From the NCBI GenBank assembly GCA_964487605.1, contig CAZARU010000009.1, forward strand, positions 1 through 64,000: a stretch of 64,000 bases of DNA. The letters run 5' to 3'. Numbering within the stretch: the stretch's first letter is position 1; every line of letters begins with the position of its first letter. A program made the position numbers and the translations under genes. A model generated the notes under the pieces. That model saw only the letters and a program-made list of their open reading frames with translations, had not been told where the DNA came from and did not search any database. This DNA is from JAJDAH01 sp964487605. Its GTDB lineage: Bacteria; Myxococcota_A; Polyangia; Polyangiales; Polyangiaceae. Shown one piece after another: positions 1 through 7,535 of this stretch.

Positions 1-181
1 ACCCCGCCGAGCCGCCCGCGCTGGATCCGCTGCTGGCGCCCGACCCCGCGCTGCCGTCGCCTTCCGACGCGGCGGCGCCGGCCGAACCGCCGGACCCACC
101 ATCCCCCTCCTCGCTTCCGCCGCAGGCCGCGACGATGGAAAAGACGACGGCAGCAGCGACGGAGACGTTTCGCATCGACAT
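1..181 (-). CDS. Lipoprotein with Gly/Ser/Ala-rich linker, N-terminal part only
   Basis: The reading frame enters from the left edge and only the first 60 codons are visible. The start is taken at the ATG ending at 181 because GGAG lies six bases upstream; a second ATG two codons later (175) is possible. A hydrophobic signal peptide (VAAAVVFSIVAAC) ends in a cysteine that fits a lipobox, so the product is probably a lipoprotein. After the cysteine comes an acidic stretch and then a Gly/Ser/Ala repeat of the GGSAGAAAS type, the flexible linker seen in many other lipoproteins in this window. The functional domain lies outside the window, so no role can be assigned. Confidence 0.75.
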   Translation of the reverse strand, partial: MSMRNVSVAAAVVFSIVAACGGSEEGDGGSGGSAGAAASEGDGSAGSGASSGSSAGGSAG

Positions 182-249
182 GGGGAACTCCGGACGAACG
201 GGGAGCGGCAGCCCGGTGTGTGGCCGCGGCGCCCTGGGGTTATCAAAGC

Positions 250-2514
250 CTAGCGCGCGGCCCGCCATCCCTCCACCTGCCCCACGGCCACGTAGTGCGA
301 GTCGCTCGCGTCCAGGACCTCCACGACGGCGGTCCGGCCTCGCAGGTCGGCGACGTCCCAGGCGGCTCGCCGCGCGATCGGCGAGTCACACGCCGCGGCC
401 GTGCGCTCGACCCGACCCTCCGCGACCAGCTGCACTCCGACGCCCCTGTGGCCCCGTCCCCCCGCCACGGGGATCACGAGCACATCGCTGGTCAGCACGA
501 ACGGCGGACTGCGGAGCCGTCCGACGGCCGCGCGACCCGCGCCATCGGTGAACGTGCTGAGGTAGGGGCGACCCAGGTCCGGCGCGAGCGGCTCGCCGGC
601 GACGGGACGGTCTCGTGGCCCCGGCGCGAACGCCCTCCCCGTCGCGGTCCAGGGCAACGCGGCGCGATCCAGGCTGATCACGACCTGCCGAGCGCCCGGG
701 ACTTCGCGGCTCGAGAACGAGAATCGAACCGTGGGTGCCAGGGAGGGGTGGGCCGCGACGACCTTGGATTCGAGTGCGTCGCGGCGCGCGGGATCCTGAA
801 CGGCAGCGAAGTAGTACCGATCGAAGAACCACATGTCGCACCCGACGCGCTCCTCGGATCGGCCTCGGGGATCGTAGGCGTCGAGGCGTCGGCGGACGTC
901 GGCCCATTCCGTGAGCAGGCCGGCGAGCGCGTCGAAGGACTTCGCGTCGAAGCGACCCGCCCACAGCTCGACCTCGCCGAGCCGAAAGCGAGTCAGCGCC
1001 GACCAGGGAGGCGGGAATATCGGCCCCTCCGAGAGATCGACGGCACGAGCGTGGAGGTAGGCCGGCGAGGCCCGCTTCTCGTGACCCGGGAGACCCCGGT
1101 GGCGCACCGGCTGCCGGGCTATCGTTCGATCGGTGAGACCATACGTGTCGATCATCGGCAGCCCGGTCAGGTAGCCGCTGATCCCGACCGAACCGACCGC
1201 GACCCTGGGACGAACCCCGCGCGGAGCGACGAACGTCTCGACGACCTTCGCGAACCGAAAGTGCGGCGAGTCGATGTCGAGGGGACGCAGCGAGACGAGC
1301 GGGTAGAACGTGCGCTCGTCCGCGACGAGGAACGCGCGCTCGCGAGGCGCGAGCAACCGGATGGGCACCGCGGGCAGAGCCAGGGCGACGACCCCGACGC
1401 CCGCGAAGACGGCGCGGCGCATTCCGATGCCCGTGGTGACGGCGCGCAGGCGCGCCCGCACGGCGACCTCCGCGAGCGCGAGCAGAAAGGGCATGACCGG
1501 AACGAGCAGGCGCGCGAGCATGAAGTCGCCACCGATCTTCGCGACGTAGACGCAGTAGACGGGCACGCCGAGCGCGACCGCGCGAACACCAACCTTGTCC
1601 CAGGCGGCCGCCGCCCCGGGCGGCGCGAACAGCGCCGCGGGCAGCAGGCCCATCGCAACCGCGCACACGAGCAAGAAGACGCCGCCTTGACCGAAGTACG
1701 CCGCGTCGCCGAGCTTCGCGTAGTACGTGTTCGGGGCGAGGTCGCCGTAGTACCACCAGCGCCACGCGAAGTAGGGAAGCCACACGACGAGCAGCGGGCC
1801 GGTGTATCGGAGCATCACGCGAACACGGGAACCGTTCGCGCCGAGTGCGAGCATCACGCCGAGGGCGACGTAGAAGATGCCGTGGTCCGGGTGCGCGAGC
1901 AGCGCGAGCACGCCGAGCGCCCCGGCGACTCCGACCCGCCCCGCTTCGGCTCGCTCTACGGCCCACAAGGCCAGCGCGGCGGCGAACATGGTTTCCATCC
2001 CCGAGGTGCCGAACGACGCCATCGAGTAGCTCGCCGCCATCGTCACGGCCGCGAGCGAGGGTACGGCCCCTGCTTCGGGGGACGACCACGCGACGACGAG
2101 GCGGTGCGTCCCGACGATGACCAGCGCGAAGCTCGCGAGCGACAGGACCAGCGACGCCTCGATGGGGCTCGCACCGCAGCGAATCGCCCCCGCGGCAAGC
2201 AGCGTCCACGCGAAGTTCGTGTAGCCCTCGACGCGCTCACCGGGGTTCCAGACGAGCCCGTGGCCGCCCGCCAGGTTCGCCGCGTACCGGAACGAGATGA
2301 ACGCGTCGTCCGCGATCCACCGGAGGTGCCAGGCCCACGCCAGGCCGGCCAGCACCACGAGGGCGAGTCCCGCGGCAACGCCCCTCGTGCCCGCGCGGCC
2401 GCTTCGGTGGCGCAGAGCGAACGCCCACGCCGCCGCCCCGAGCATCGCCGCGACAGCCCAGGGGACCTCCCGACCGAAGGCGGTGGTCCAGCGTGCGACG
2501 AGGTCGATGGTCAC
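250..2514 (-). CDS. Polytopic GT-C-type membrane glycosyltransferase
   Basis: This 754-residue protein has about ten hydrophobic segments in its first 400 residues and a long soluble C-terminal part. Just after the second hydrophobic segment is DDAFISFRY (69-77) followed by PGERVEGYTN (91-100). This block is typical of GT-C fold transferases of the AftB/ArnT type, which use polyprenyl-phosphate sugars, and the Asp pair is the likely catalytic and metal site on the periplasmic side. The GTG start is set by an excellent Shine-Dalgarno (GGGAGGT at 2521-2527, six bases away). It follows the DUF420 gene by 30 bp and is probably cotranscribed with it. Donor and acceptor cannot be told from sequence; a general GT-C sugar transferase is the safe call. 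Confidence 0.75.
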   Translation of the reverse strand: MTIDLVARWTTAFGREVPWAVAAMLGAAAWAFALRHRSGRAGTRGVAAGLALVVLAGLAWAWHLRWIADDAFISFRYAANLAGGHGLVWNPGERVEGYTNFAWTLLAAGAIRCGASPIEASLVLSLASFALVIVGTHRLVVAWSSPEAGAVPSLAAVTMAASYSMASFGTSGMETMFAAALALWAVERAEAGRVGVAGALGVLALLAHPDHGIFYVALGVMLALGANGSRVRVMLRYTGPLLVVWLPYFAWRWWYYGDLAPNTYYAKLGDAAYFGQGGVFLLVCAVAMGLLPAALFAPPGAAAAWDKVGVRAVALGVPVYCVYVAKIGGDFMLARLLVPVMPFLLALAEVAVRARLRAVTTGIGMRRAVFAGVGVVALALPAVPIRLLAPRERAFLVADERTFYPLVSLRPLDIDSPHFRFAKVVETFVAPRGVRPRVAVGSVGISGYLTGLPMIDTYGLTDRTIARQPVRHRGLPGHEKRASPAYLHARAVDLSEGPIFPPPWSALTRFRLGEVELWAGRFDAKSFDALAGLLTEWADVRRRLDAYDPRGRSEERVGCDMWFFDRYYFAAVQDPARRDALESKVVAAHPSLAPTVRFSFSSREVPGARQVVISLDRAALPWTATGRAFAPGPRDRPVAGEPLAPDLGRPYLSTFTDGAGRAAVGRLRSPPFVLTSDVLVIPVAGGRGHRGVGVQLVAEGRVERTAAACDSPIARRAAWDVADLRGRTAVVEVLDASDSHYVAVGQVEGWRAAR

Positions 2515-2520
2515 GTCGTC

Positions 2521-2527
2521 ACCTCCC
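2521..2527 (-). promoter_or_regulatory. Strong Shine-Dalgarno fixing the GT-C transferase start
   Basis: Read on the minus strand this is GGGAGGT, six bases before the GTG at 2514. It is one of the best ribosome binding sites in the window, and it supports GTG as the start and internal translation initiation in a DUF420-transferase transcript. Confidence 0.7.
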
Positions 2528-2544
2528 GGTCCCGAACCGGCGCC

Positions 2545-3165
2545 TCACCCGTGATAGAGCAGGAAGTACACGACGACGCCGCTCACGGAGACGAACAACC
2601 AGATGGGCAACGTCCAGCGAGCGATCCGCCGATGGCGCTCGAAGCTCCCCGTGAGGGCCCGGTAGACCGTGGTGAGCGCGAGCGGCAGCACCGCCGTGGC
2701 CAGCAAAACGTGCGGGATCAACACCGAGAAGTACAGCGTGCGCGCCATGCCCGTGCCCTGGTACGGAACGGAGCCGACCCGGGCGTGGTGAATCAGGTAG
2801 CCGACGAAGAACGCAGCAGACGTCCCGAGCGCCACCAGCATGCACGCCTTGTGGGCCCCAAGCCTGCGCCGGCGGACGAAGAAGTACCCCATCACGAGGA
2901 GCGCCGACGACGTGGCGTTCAGCGTCGCGTTCACGGACGGGAGAATCCCTACCTCCGCTTCGCGCCCCGAACGACCTGGCAGCGCGTAGGTCACGACGAG
3001 CACCGCCGCGACGGCCACGAGGGAGATCCCCGCCACGAGCGCGCGAGGTAGCCGGTCCTCCGCCTGCTCCGTGCTCACGGGGGCATGGTGGTGCATCGAG
3101 GCCGAGAGCGAAAGTGCCACCGACGACGTGGCCGCCACCTTGACGGCCTTCTCGGCCTGGAACAA
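2545..3165 (-). CDS. DUF420 family membrane protein
   Basis: The product has four to five transmembrane segments and the layout of DUF420 (YozB/CtaM-like) proteins, with histidines near helix ends (LIHHARV, SVLIPHVLLA). CtaM-type members assist maturation of aa3-type cytochrome oxidase; whether this one does is inference. Two starts are possible. The TTG at 3165 gives 206 residues and has GGGAG nearby. The ATG at 3096 gives a 183-residue protein starting MHHHAPVS, which is nearer the usual family length. The 23 codons between them have G or C at almost every third position, which argues that they are translated. However, the longer form leaves only 32 bp to the divergent badH gene. It is probably cotranscribed with the downstream glycosyltransferase. 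Confidence 0.7.
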   Translation of the reverse strand: MFQAEKAVKVAATSSVALSLSASMHHHAPVSTEQAEDRLPRALVAGISLVAVAAVLVVTYALPGRSGREAEVGILPSVNATLNATSSALLVMGYFFVRRRRLGAHKACMLVALGTSAAFFVGYLIHHARVGSVPYQGTGMARTLYFSVLIPHVLLATAVLPLALTTVYRALTGSFERHRRIARWTLPIWLFVSVSGVVVYFLLYHG

Positions 3166-3166
3166 T
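3140..3166 (+). promoter_or_regulatory. Candidate sigma-70 promoter of badH-badI
   Basis: TTGACG (3140-3145) is followed after 15 bases by AACAAT (3161-3166), each close to the -35 and -10 consensus but with short spacing. It lies 32 bases before the badH start and inside the first codons of the longer DUF420 model. If it is real, it favours the shorter DUF420 start at 3096. Confidence 0.35.
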
Positions 3167-3197
3167 CCTGCGCTCCCACCGAGACGGGAGCGATGCC

Positions 3198-3965
3198 ATG
3201 CGAGGTTTGAAGGGAAGGGTCGCCATCGTGACCGGCGGCGGCGGCGTGATCGGCCGAGCCATCGTTCGCCGCCTGGCGGCGGAGGGCGTCGTCGTGGGCG
3301 TCTTCGATCTGGACGAGCCCGCCGCGCGAGCCACTGCGAACGCCGTCGCCGCCGACGGCGAACGGGCCATCGCGAAGCGCGTCGACATCACGGACTACGC
3401 GGCGGTGGTCCGCGCGACGGACGAGCTGGAGTCCGAGACCGGTCCCGTCTCGATTCTCGTGAACAACGCCGGCTGGGACCGCTTCCAGAACTTCGTCGAG
3501 ACGCGGCCCGAGGACTGGGAGAAGCTCATCTCCATCAACCTGCGCGGACCGCTGCACCTGCACCACGTGGTCGTGCAGCGAATGGTCGCGCGAGGGTCCG
3601 GCAAGGTGGTCAACATCTCCTCCGATGCCGCGCGCGTGGGCTCCAGCGGCGAAGCCGTCTACAGCGCCTGCAAGGGGGGCATGATCGCGTTCTCCAAGAC
3701 GCTGGCCCGGGAGCTGGCCAAGCAGCAGATCACGGTCAACGTCGTGTGCCCCGGCCCGACGGACTCACCCATCCTGCACGCGTTCGTCGGCGAAGGGGAG
3801 GCAGGTCGGAAAGTGCACGCCGCGCTCGAGCGCGCCATTCCGTTCCGTCGCCTCGGAACGGGAGAGGACGTGGCAGGCCTCGTCACGTTCCTGGCGAGCG
3901 ACGAGGCCGGCTTCATCACGGGACAGGTCATCAGCGTCAGCGGCGGACTGACGATGGCAGGCTGA
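3198..3965 (+). CDS. badH: 2-Hydroxycyclohexanecarboxyl-CoA dehydrogenase, BadH-like SDR
   Basis: This is a classical short-chain dehydrogenase of 255 residues. It has a TGGGGVIG cofactor loop (12-19), NNAG (89-92) and the catalytic set N114, S142, Y155 and K159 (YSACK). The stretches NNAGWDRF, SSDAARVGSSGEAVY and the end VSGGLTMAG are the features I recall from Rhodopseudomonas BadH, which oxidises 2-hydroxycyclohexanecarboxyl-CoA to the 2-keto form with NAD+. The next gene encodes the ring-opening enzyme BadI only 10 bp downstream, which strongly supports the assignment. GGGAG lies six bases before the ATG. A general 3-hydroxyacyl-CoA dehydrogenase is the alternative. Confidence 0.85.
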   Translation: MRGLKGRVAIVTGGGGVIGRAIVRRLAAEGVVVGVFDLDEPAARATANAVAADGERAIAKRVDITDYAAVVRATDELESETGPVSILVNNAGWDRFQNFVETRPEDWEKLISINLRGPLHLHHVVVQRMVARGSGKVVNISSDAARVGSSGEAVYSACKGGMIAFSKTLARELAKQQITVNVVCPGPTDSPILHAFVGEGEAGRKVHAALERAIPFRRLGTGEDVAGLVTFLASDEAGFITGQVISVSGGLTMAG

Positions 3966-3975
3966 AAGGATCGAC

Positions 3976-4758
3976 ATGAGCTACGAAGATCTCCTCTACG
4001 AGGAGCGTGCGGGAGTCGCACGCATCACGATCAACCGAGAGAAGAAGCTGAACGCGTTCCGCGGCAGGACCTGCGAAGAGCTGATTCACGCGTTCGGCAC
4101 CGCGGGCTGGAACCCGGACATCGGGGTGATCGTCCTAGGTGGCGCCGGCGAGAAGGCGTTCTGCACCGGCGGTGATCAGTCGGAGCACGACGGAAAGTAC
4201 CAGGGTCGCGGCACCATCGGGCTGCCCGTCGAGGAGCTGCAGACCGTGATCCGGGACGTGCCCAAGCCGGTCATCGCTCGGGTCCAGGGTTACGCCATCG
4301 GCGGCGGGAACGTGCTGGCGACGATCTGCGATTTCACCATCGCGTCGGAGAAGGCGCAGTTCGGGCAGGTCGGCCCGAAGGTGGGCTCGGTCGATCCCGG
4401 GTTCGGCACGGCCTACCTGGCGAGGGTCGTCGGCGAGAAGCGCGCTCGGGAGATCTGGTACCTCTGCCGGCGCTACACGGCCGCGGAGGCCCTGGCCATG
4501 GGCCTGGTGAACGCCGTCGTCCCGCACGGCGACCTCGACCAGGAAATAGACAGGTGGTGCGCCGAGATCCTCGAACGCAGCCCCACGGCGATCGCCATCG
4601 CGAAGCGCTCGTTCAACGCCGACACCGAGAGCATCCGCGGCATCGCGAGCATGGGAATGCAGGCACTGTCGCTGTTCTACGGTACCGAAGAGAGCCGAGA
4701 AGGCGTGAAGGCCTTTCTCGAGAAGCGACCGCCGAGGTTCCGCGCGCCGCGCGGCTGA
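3976..4758 (+). CDS. badI: 2-Ketocyclohexanecarboxyl-CoA hydrolase, BadI
   Basis: A crotonase-fold protein of 260 residues, the same length as known BadI. BadI hydrolytically opens the ring of 2-ketocyclohexane-1-carboxyl-CoA to give pimelyl-CoA. The oxyanion-hole region AFCTGGDQS (61-69) and YAIGGGNVLATICD (106-119) match BadI and its relative MenB. The MenB/BadI-specific aspartate is in SVDPGFGTAYLARVVG (D140), and the C-terminal tyrosine in LFYGTEESREG (Y235) is kept; these two separate it from ordinary enoyl-CoA hydratases. It follows badH by 10 bp. The ring dehydrogenases and the CoA ligase of the classical pathway are not adjacent, so upstream steps must be encoded elsewhere or by the acyl-CoA genes at 11824-15660. 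Confidence 0.9.
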   Translation: MSYEDLLYEERAGVARITINREKKLNAFRGRTCEELIHAFGTAGWNPDIGVIVLGGAGEKAFCTGGDQSEHDGKYQGRGTIGLPVEELQTVIRDVPKPVIARVQGYAIGGGNVLATICDFTIASEKAQFGQVGPKVGSVDPGFGTAYLARVVGEKRAREIWYLCRRYTAAEALAMGLVNAVVPHGDLDQEIDRWCAEILERSPTAIAIAKRSFNADTESIRGIASMGMQALSLFYGTEESREGVKAFLEKRPPRFRAPRG

Positions 4759-4772
4759 GAGCACTCCACCGC

Positions 4773-6086
4773 GTGGTCAAACTTCCGAACAAGCCGCGGC
4801 GCCGCCGGCGCGCGCTCACGCACGCGGGCGGACCCATCGAGCTGAAGACCGACGACGGGCGCCTCGCCGAGATCGTCCGCGCGGCCCTGGACGTCCGTCC
4901 CGACGAGACGGAGACGATGAGCCACGTCCATGGTTTCCACAGCTACCCCGCGCGCCTTCATCCCCGAACCGCCCGCGCCCTGGTCGACGGCCTGTCGCAG
5001 CTCGGCGACAAGGTGCTCGACCCTTTCTGCGGGAGCGGCACCGTGGTGGTCGAGGCGCGCCTCGCCGGTCGTCGCGCGCACGGCTGTGACGTCAACCCCC
5101 TCGCCGTGCGCCTCGCAGAGCTGAAGGCGCGCGGCGCGTCCGCAACCGAAGCGACGAGGCTCGTCGATCTCGCGCATCGCGTCGCCGAGCACGCCGAGGA
5201 TCGCCGCGTCCGTCGTGCCGGACCCACGCGTCCCTACGGGCCTGCCGACCGCGAGCTCTTCGACGTTCACGTTCTGCTCGAGCTGGACGGGCTCATGGAC
5301 GGCATCGGTCGCGTACGATCCGCGGCCCGCCGACCGCTGAAGCTCGTCTTCTCCTCGATCTTGACCAAGGTCAGCCGCCGCGTCGGAGACTCGGCCGCGC
5401 GGACCGAACCGAAGCGACTGGCAGCGGGGTTCGCGGTCCGGCTCTTCGTCGACAAGGCGGAGGATTTGGCACGCCGTCTGGCGGACTTCTCGGCACGCCT
5501 GCCACGCAGCGCCTCGCCGGCGCGCCTCGCCGTGGACGACGCGCGGGACCTCTCGATCGTGCGCGCAGCGAGCATGCACCTGGTCGTGACGTCACCGCCC
5601 TACCCCGGCGTGTACGACTACTTCGACCATCACGCGGCGCGCCTGCGCTGGCTCGATCTCGACGATCGGGAGTTCGAGAGCCGGGAGATCGGCTCCCGCC
5701 GTCACCTCGCGTCGCTGTCGGATCGCGATGCCGCCGCCGAGTGGCGAGGCGATCTGAGGCGAGTGCTCGAACGCGTCGCGCGGTGCCTCGCGCCGGGCGG
5801 GCACGCGGCAATCGTCATGGCGGACTCCGCCGTGGGGCGCCTGGCACTCTCGGCAGATGCTCTGCTGGCCGAGCTGGCGCTGGACGTGGGGCTCGAAGTC
5901 GTCGCGCGCGGCTCGCAGACGCGCGGTCACTTCCACTCGCCCACCCGCGCGGCTTTCCACGGGCGGCCGCGCCGCGAGCACCTGATGATTCTGCGCTGCG
6001 GCGACCCGCCCGAGGGCCGCACGGCGGGCGGGCGCACGGAGCGCCGCGGCACGACCGGCCGCCGCAGGGCGTCCCGGCGCGAGTGA
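4773..6086 (+). CDS. Orphan DNA (cytosine-N4 or adenine-N6) methyltransferase
   Basis: This 437-residue protein carries S-adenosylmethionine motif I as DPFCGSGT (83-90) and catalytic motif IV as TSPPYPGVYDY (273-283). The upstream block FHSYPARLHP resembles motif X. SPPY marks amino-methylases that act on cytosine N4 or adenine N6. About 180 residues separate motifs I and IV, space for a target-recognition region. The GTG at 4773 is chosen because family-like sequence begins right after it, 14 bp past badI; no clear ribosome site is seen. The last 35 residues are Arg-rich and may contact nucleic acid. No restriction endonuclease is nearby, so it looks like an orphan. A role on RNA (TRM11-like) cannot be excluded. 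Confidence 0.75.
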   Translation: MVKLPNKPRRRRRALTHAGGPIELKTDDGRLAEIVRAALDVRPDETETMSHVHGFHSYPARLHPRTARALVDGLSQLGDKVLDPFCGSGTVVVEARLAGRRAHGCDVNPLAVRLAELKARGASATEATRLVDLAHRVAEHAEDRRVRRAGPTRPYGPADRELFDVHVLLELDGLMDGIGRVRSAARRPLKLVFSSILTKVSRRVGDSAARTEPKRLAAGFAVRLFVDKAEDLARRLADFSARLPRSASPARLAVDDARDLSIVRAASMHLVVTSPPYPGVYDYFDHHAARLRWLDLDDREFESREIGSRRHLASLSDRDAAAEWRGDLRRVLERVARCLAPGGHAAIVMADSAVGRLALSADALLAELALDVGLEVVARGSQTRGHFHSPTRAAFHGRPRREHLMILRCGDPPEGRTAGGRTERRGTTGRRRASRRE

Positions 6087-6120
6087 CGGTCGCGTCTTTC
6101 CCGCCGAGAGAAGCGGACCC

Positions 6121-6126
6121 TATAGT
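6121..6126 (+). promoter_or_regulatory. -10 element TATAGT, leaderless start of the ECF sigma gene
   Basis: TATAGT ends six bases before the GTG at 6133, the spacing expected if transcription starts at or next to the start codon. No clear -35 hexamer is seen 16-18 bases upstream. Confidence 0.5.
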
Positions 6127-6132
6127 TCGCGC

Positions 6133-6705
6133 GTGCGAACCGAGGAGGAGCTCATGGCGGCGTACGTCGCGGGCGACGGTACGGCGTTCGACGAGCTGTT
6201 CGAGCGCCTCGCACCCGTCCTGCACCGCGTCATGCGGCAGCAGCTCTTCCGTCAGGAGGAGGCCAACGACCTCGTCCAGCAGACGTTCCTGCAGCTCCAC
6301 CGAGCGCGGAACGACTTCGAGCCAGGAGCCAAGCTCCGTCCCTGGCTGTTCACCATCGCCATGAACCTGAAGCGCGAGCACTTCCGCAGGGTCAAGCGGC
6401 GCCCCGAGACCGCCCTCGAGCTCGACGGCCGTCAGGATCCGGCCGTCGGCGCCCTCGGTGCGGATCGCGCCGACGCGGCGCGGATGGTCCAGTTCGCGCT
6501 CGAGCGGCTCCCCGACGACCAGCGCGAGGTGATCGTCTTGCACTGGTTCGAGGGGCTCCCGTTCCCGGAAGTCGCGGCCATCGTGGGAGCGGGCCTGAGC
6601 GCCGTGAAGGTCCGCGCGCACCGCGGCTACGTCGCCATGAGGAGGATCCTGGACGAGTCGGGTAACCCGGGCGTCGGGCCGGACATACCGCGGGGGACCG
6701 AGTGA
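6133..6705 (+). CDS. ECF RNA polymerase sigma factor
   Basis: This is a 190-residue sigma factor with only regions 2 and 4. Region 2 runs from about 15 to 90 (DLVQQTFLQLHRAR, then RPWLFTIAMNLKREHFRR). Region 4 runs from about 118 to 172, with LPDDQREVIVLHWFEGLPFPEVAAI and a helix-turn-helix ending in SAVKVRAHRGY. Such factors redirect RNA polymerase to a small regulon in response to envelope or redox stress. The next gene is its likely anti-sigma factor, overlapping by 4 bp. Two starts are possible: GTG 6133, with TATAGT just upstream, or ATG 6154, preceded by GAGGAGGAG at three bases. The longer form matches the family N-terminus better. Confidence 0.9.
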   Translation: MRTEEELMAAYVAGDGTAFDELFERLAPVLHRVMRQQLFRQEEANDLVQQTFLQLHRARNDFEPGAKLRPWLFTIAMNLKREHFRRVKRRPETALELDGRQDPAVGALGADRADAARMVQFALERLPDDQREVIVLHWFEGLPFPEVAAIVGAGLSAVKVRAHRGYVAMRRILDESGNPGVGPDIPRGTE

Positions 6706-7535
6706 ATCCCATGGACTGCACCGAGGTCCGCGCACAGTACGCGAGCGGCGCACCCGCGGCGCCGGAACGCGTCGCGGAGCACGCGGCGGTGTGCGGGCCC
6801 TGCGCGGAGCTGGCGGACGCCGACGGCGCCCTCGGGCGAGCCCTCGGAGCGGCGGCCCGTGTGGCCGACGAGCCCGTCGCCCCCGGGCTCGCAGCGCGGG
6901 TCCGGGCGCAGCTGGACGAGGACCGTGGAGTCGTGGGCGCGCTCAAGAGCCTCTCGACCAGCGCGCGCATCACGCTGGCCAACGCTGCGGTCATCGTCGT
7001 CGCGGGCGCCGTGCTCCTCGTCCTCGGACGCCCGGACCTCGACGTGTACCCGCTGGGCCGAATGACGGTGCTGGTCGCGCTGCACGCCGTCGTCGTCGCA
7101 CTCGCGCTGCGCGCTTCGCTCCGGGGCCTGCACCTCGCACCGCTGACCGAGCGGCGGCGCTTGGGCTTGCTGGCGGCCGCGGTGGCACTGCCCCTCGGCG
7201 CGGCGCTCTTGCCCCAGGCCCACGCGGAGCACGATGCGTCGCTCGTGGGCGGCGGCTCGGACCTCGTCCCGCGCGCCGTGGAGTGCTTCTCCTTCGGCGC
7301 GGTGCTGGCCGTGCCCGTTCTCCTGCTATTGGTCACGCTGGATCGCGGCGGAGCGCGCACGCCGACCCGCGTCGCGCTATTTGCCGCCGCGGCGGGCGTG
7401 TCCGGCGCCCTCGGCCTGCAGCTGCACTGCCCCATCGTCCACCCGTCCCACCTGGTGCTCGGCCACGGAACGCTCGTCGCAGCGGTCGTGCTGATCTGGG
7501 TCGCGGCACGGCGCCTGATGACGTCGCCACCGTGA
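6702..7535 (+). CDS. Membrane anti-sigma factor, zinc-finger plus DUF1109/NrsF-like
   Basis: The N-terminus has the anti-sigma zinc motif H27-x3-C31-x2-C34. It is followed by six predicted transmembrane helices (about 88-110 to 270). The membrane part, including HCPIVHPSHLVLGH near the end, resembles the DUF1109/NrsF family of membrane anti-sigma factors. It should hold the upstream ECF factor at the membrane until a signal releases it. The GTG at 6702 overlaps the sigma-factor stop codon (GTGA), so the two are translationally coupled; an ATG three codons later is an alternative. A zinc-finger domain joined to an NrsF-like membrane body is an uncommon layout. Confidence 0.8.
   Translation: MNPMDCTEVRAQYASGAPAAPERVAEHAAVCGPCAELADADGALGRALGAAARVADEPVAPGLAARVRAQLDEDRGVVGALKSLSTSARITLANAAVIVVAGAVLLVLGRPDLDVYPLGRMTVLVALHAVVVALALRASLRGLHLAPLTERRRLGLLAAAVALPLGAALLPQAHAEHDASLVGGGSDLVPRAVECFSFGAVLAVPVLLLLVTLDRGGARTPTRVALFAAAAGVSGALGLQLHCPIVHPSHLVLGHGTLVAAVVLIWVAARRLMTSPP

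Noticed and set aside
220..3051. Very long open frame on the plus strand opposite the glycosyltransferase and DUF420 genes
   Set aside because: The translation is almost all Arg, Gly, Asp and Glu without domains or hydrophobic order, as expected for the complement of a GC-rich gene. The minus-strand genes have clear motifs and ribosome sites.
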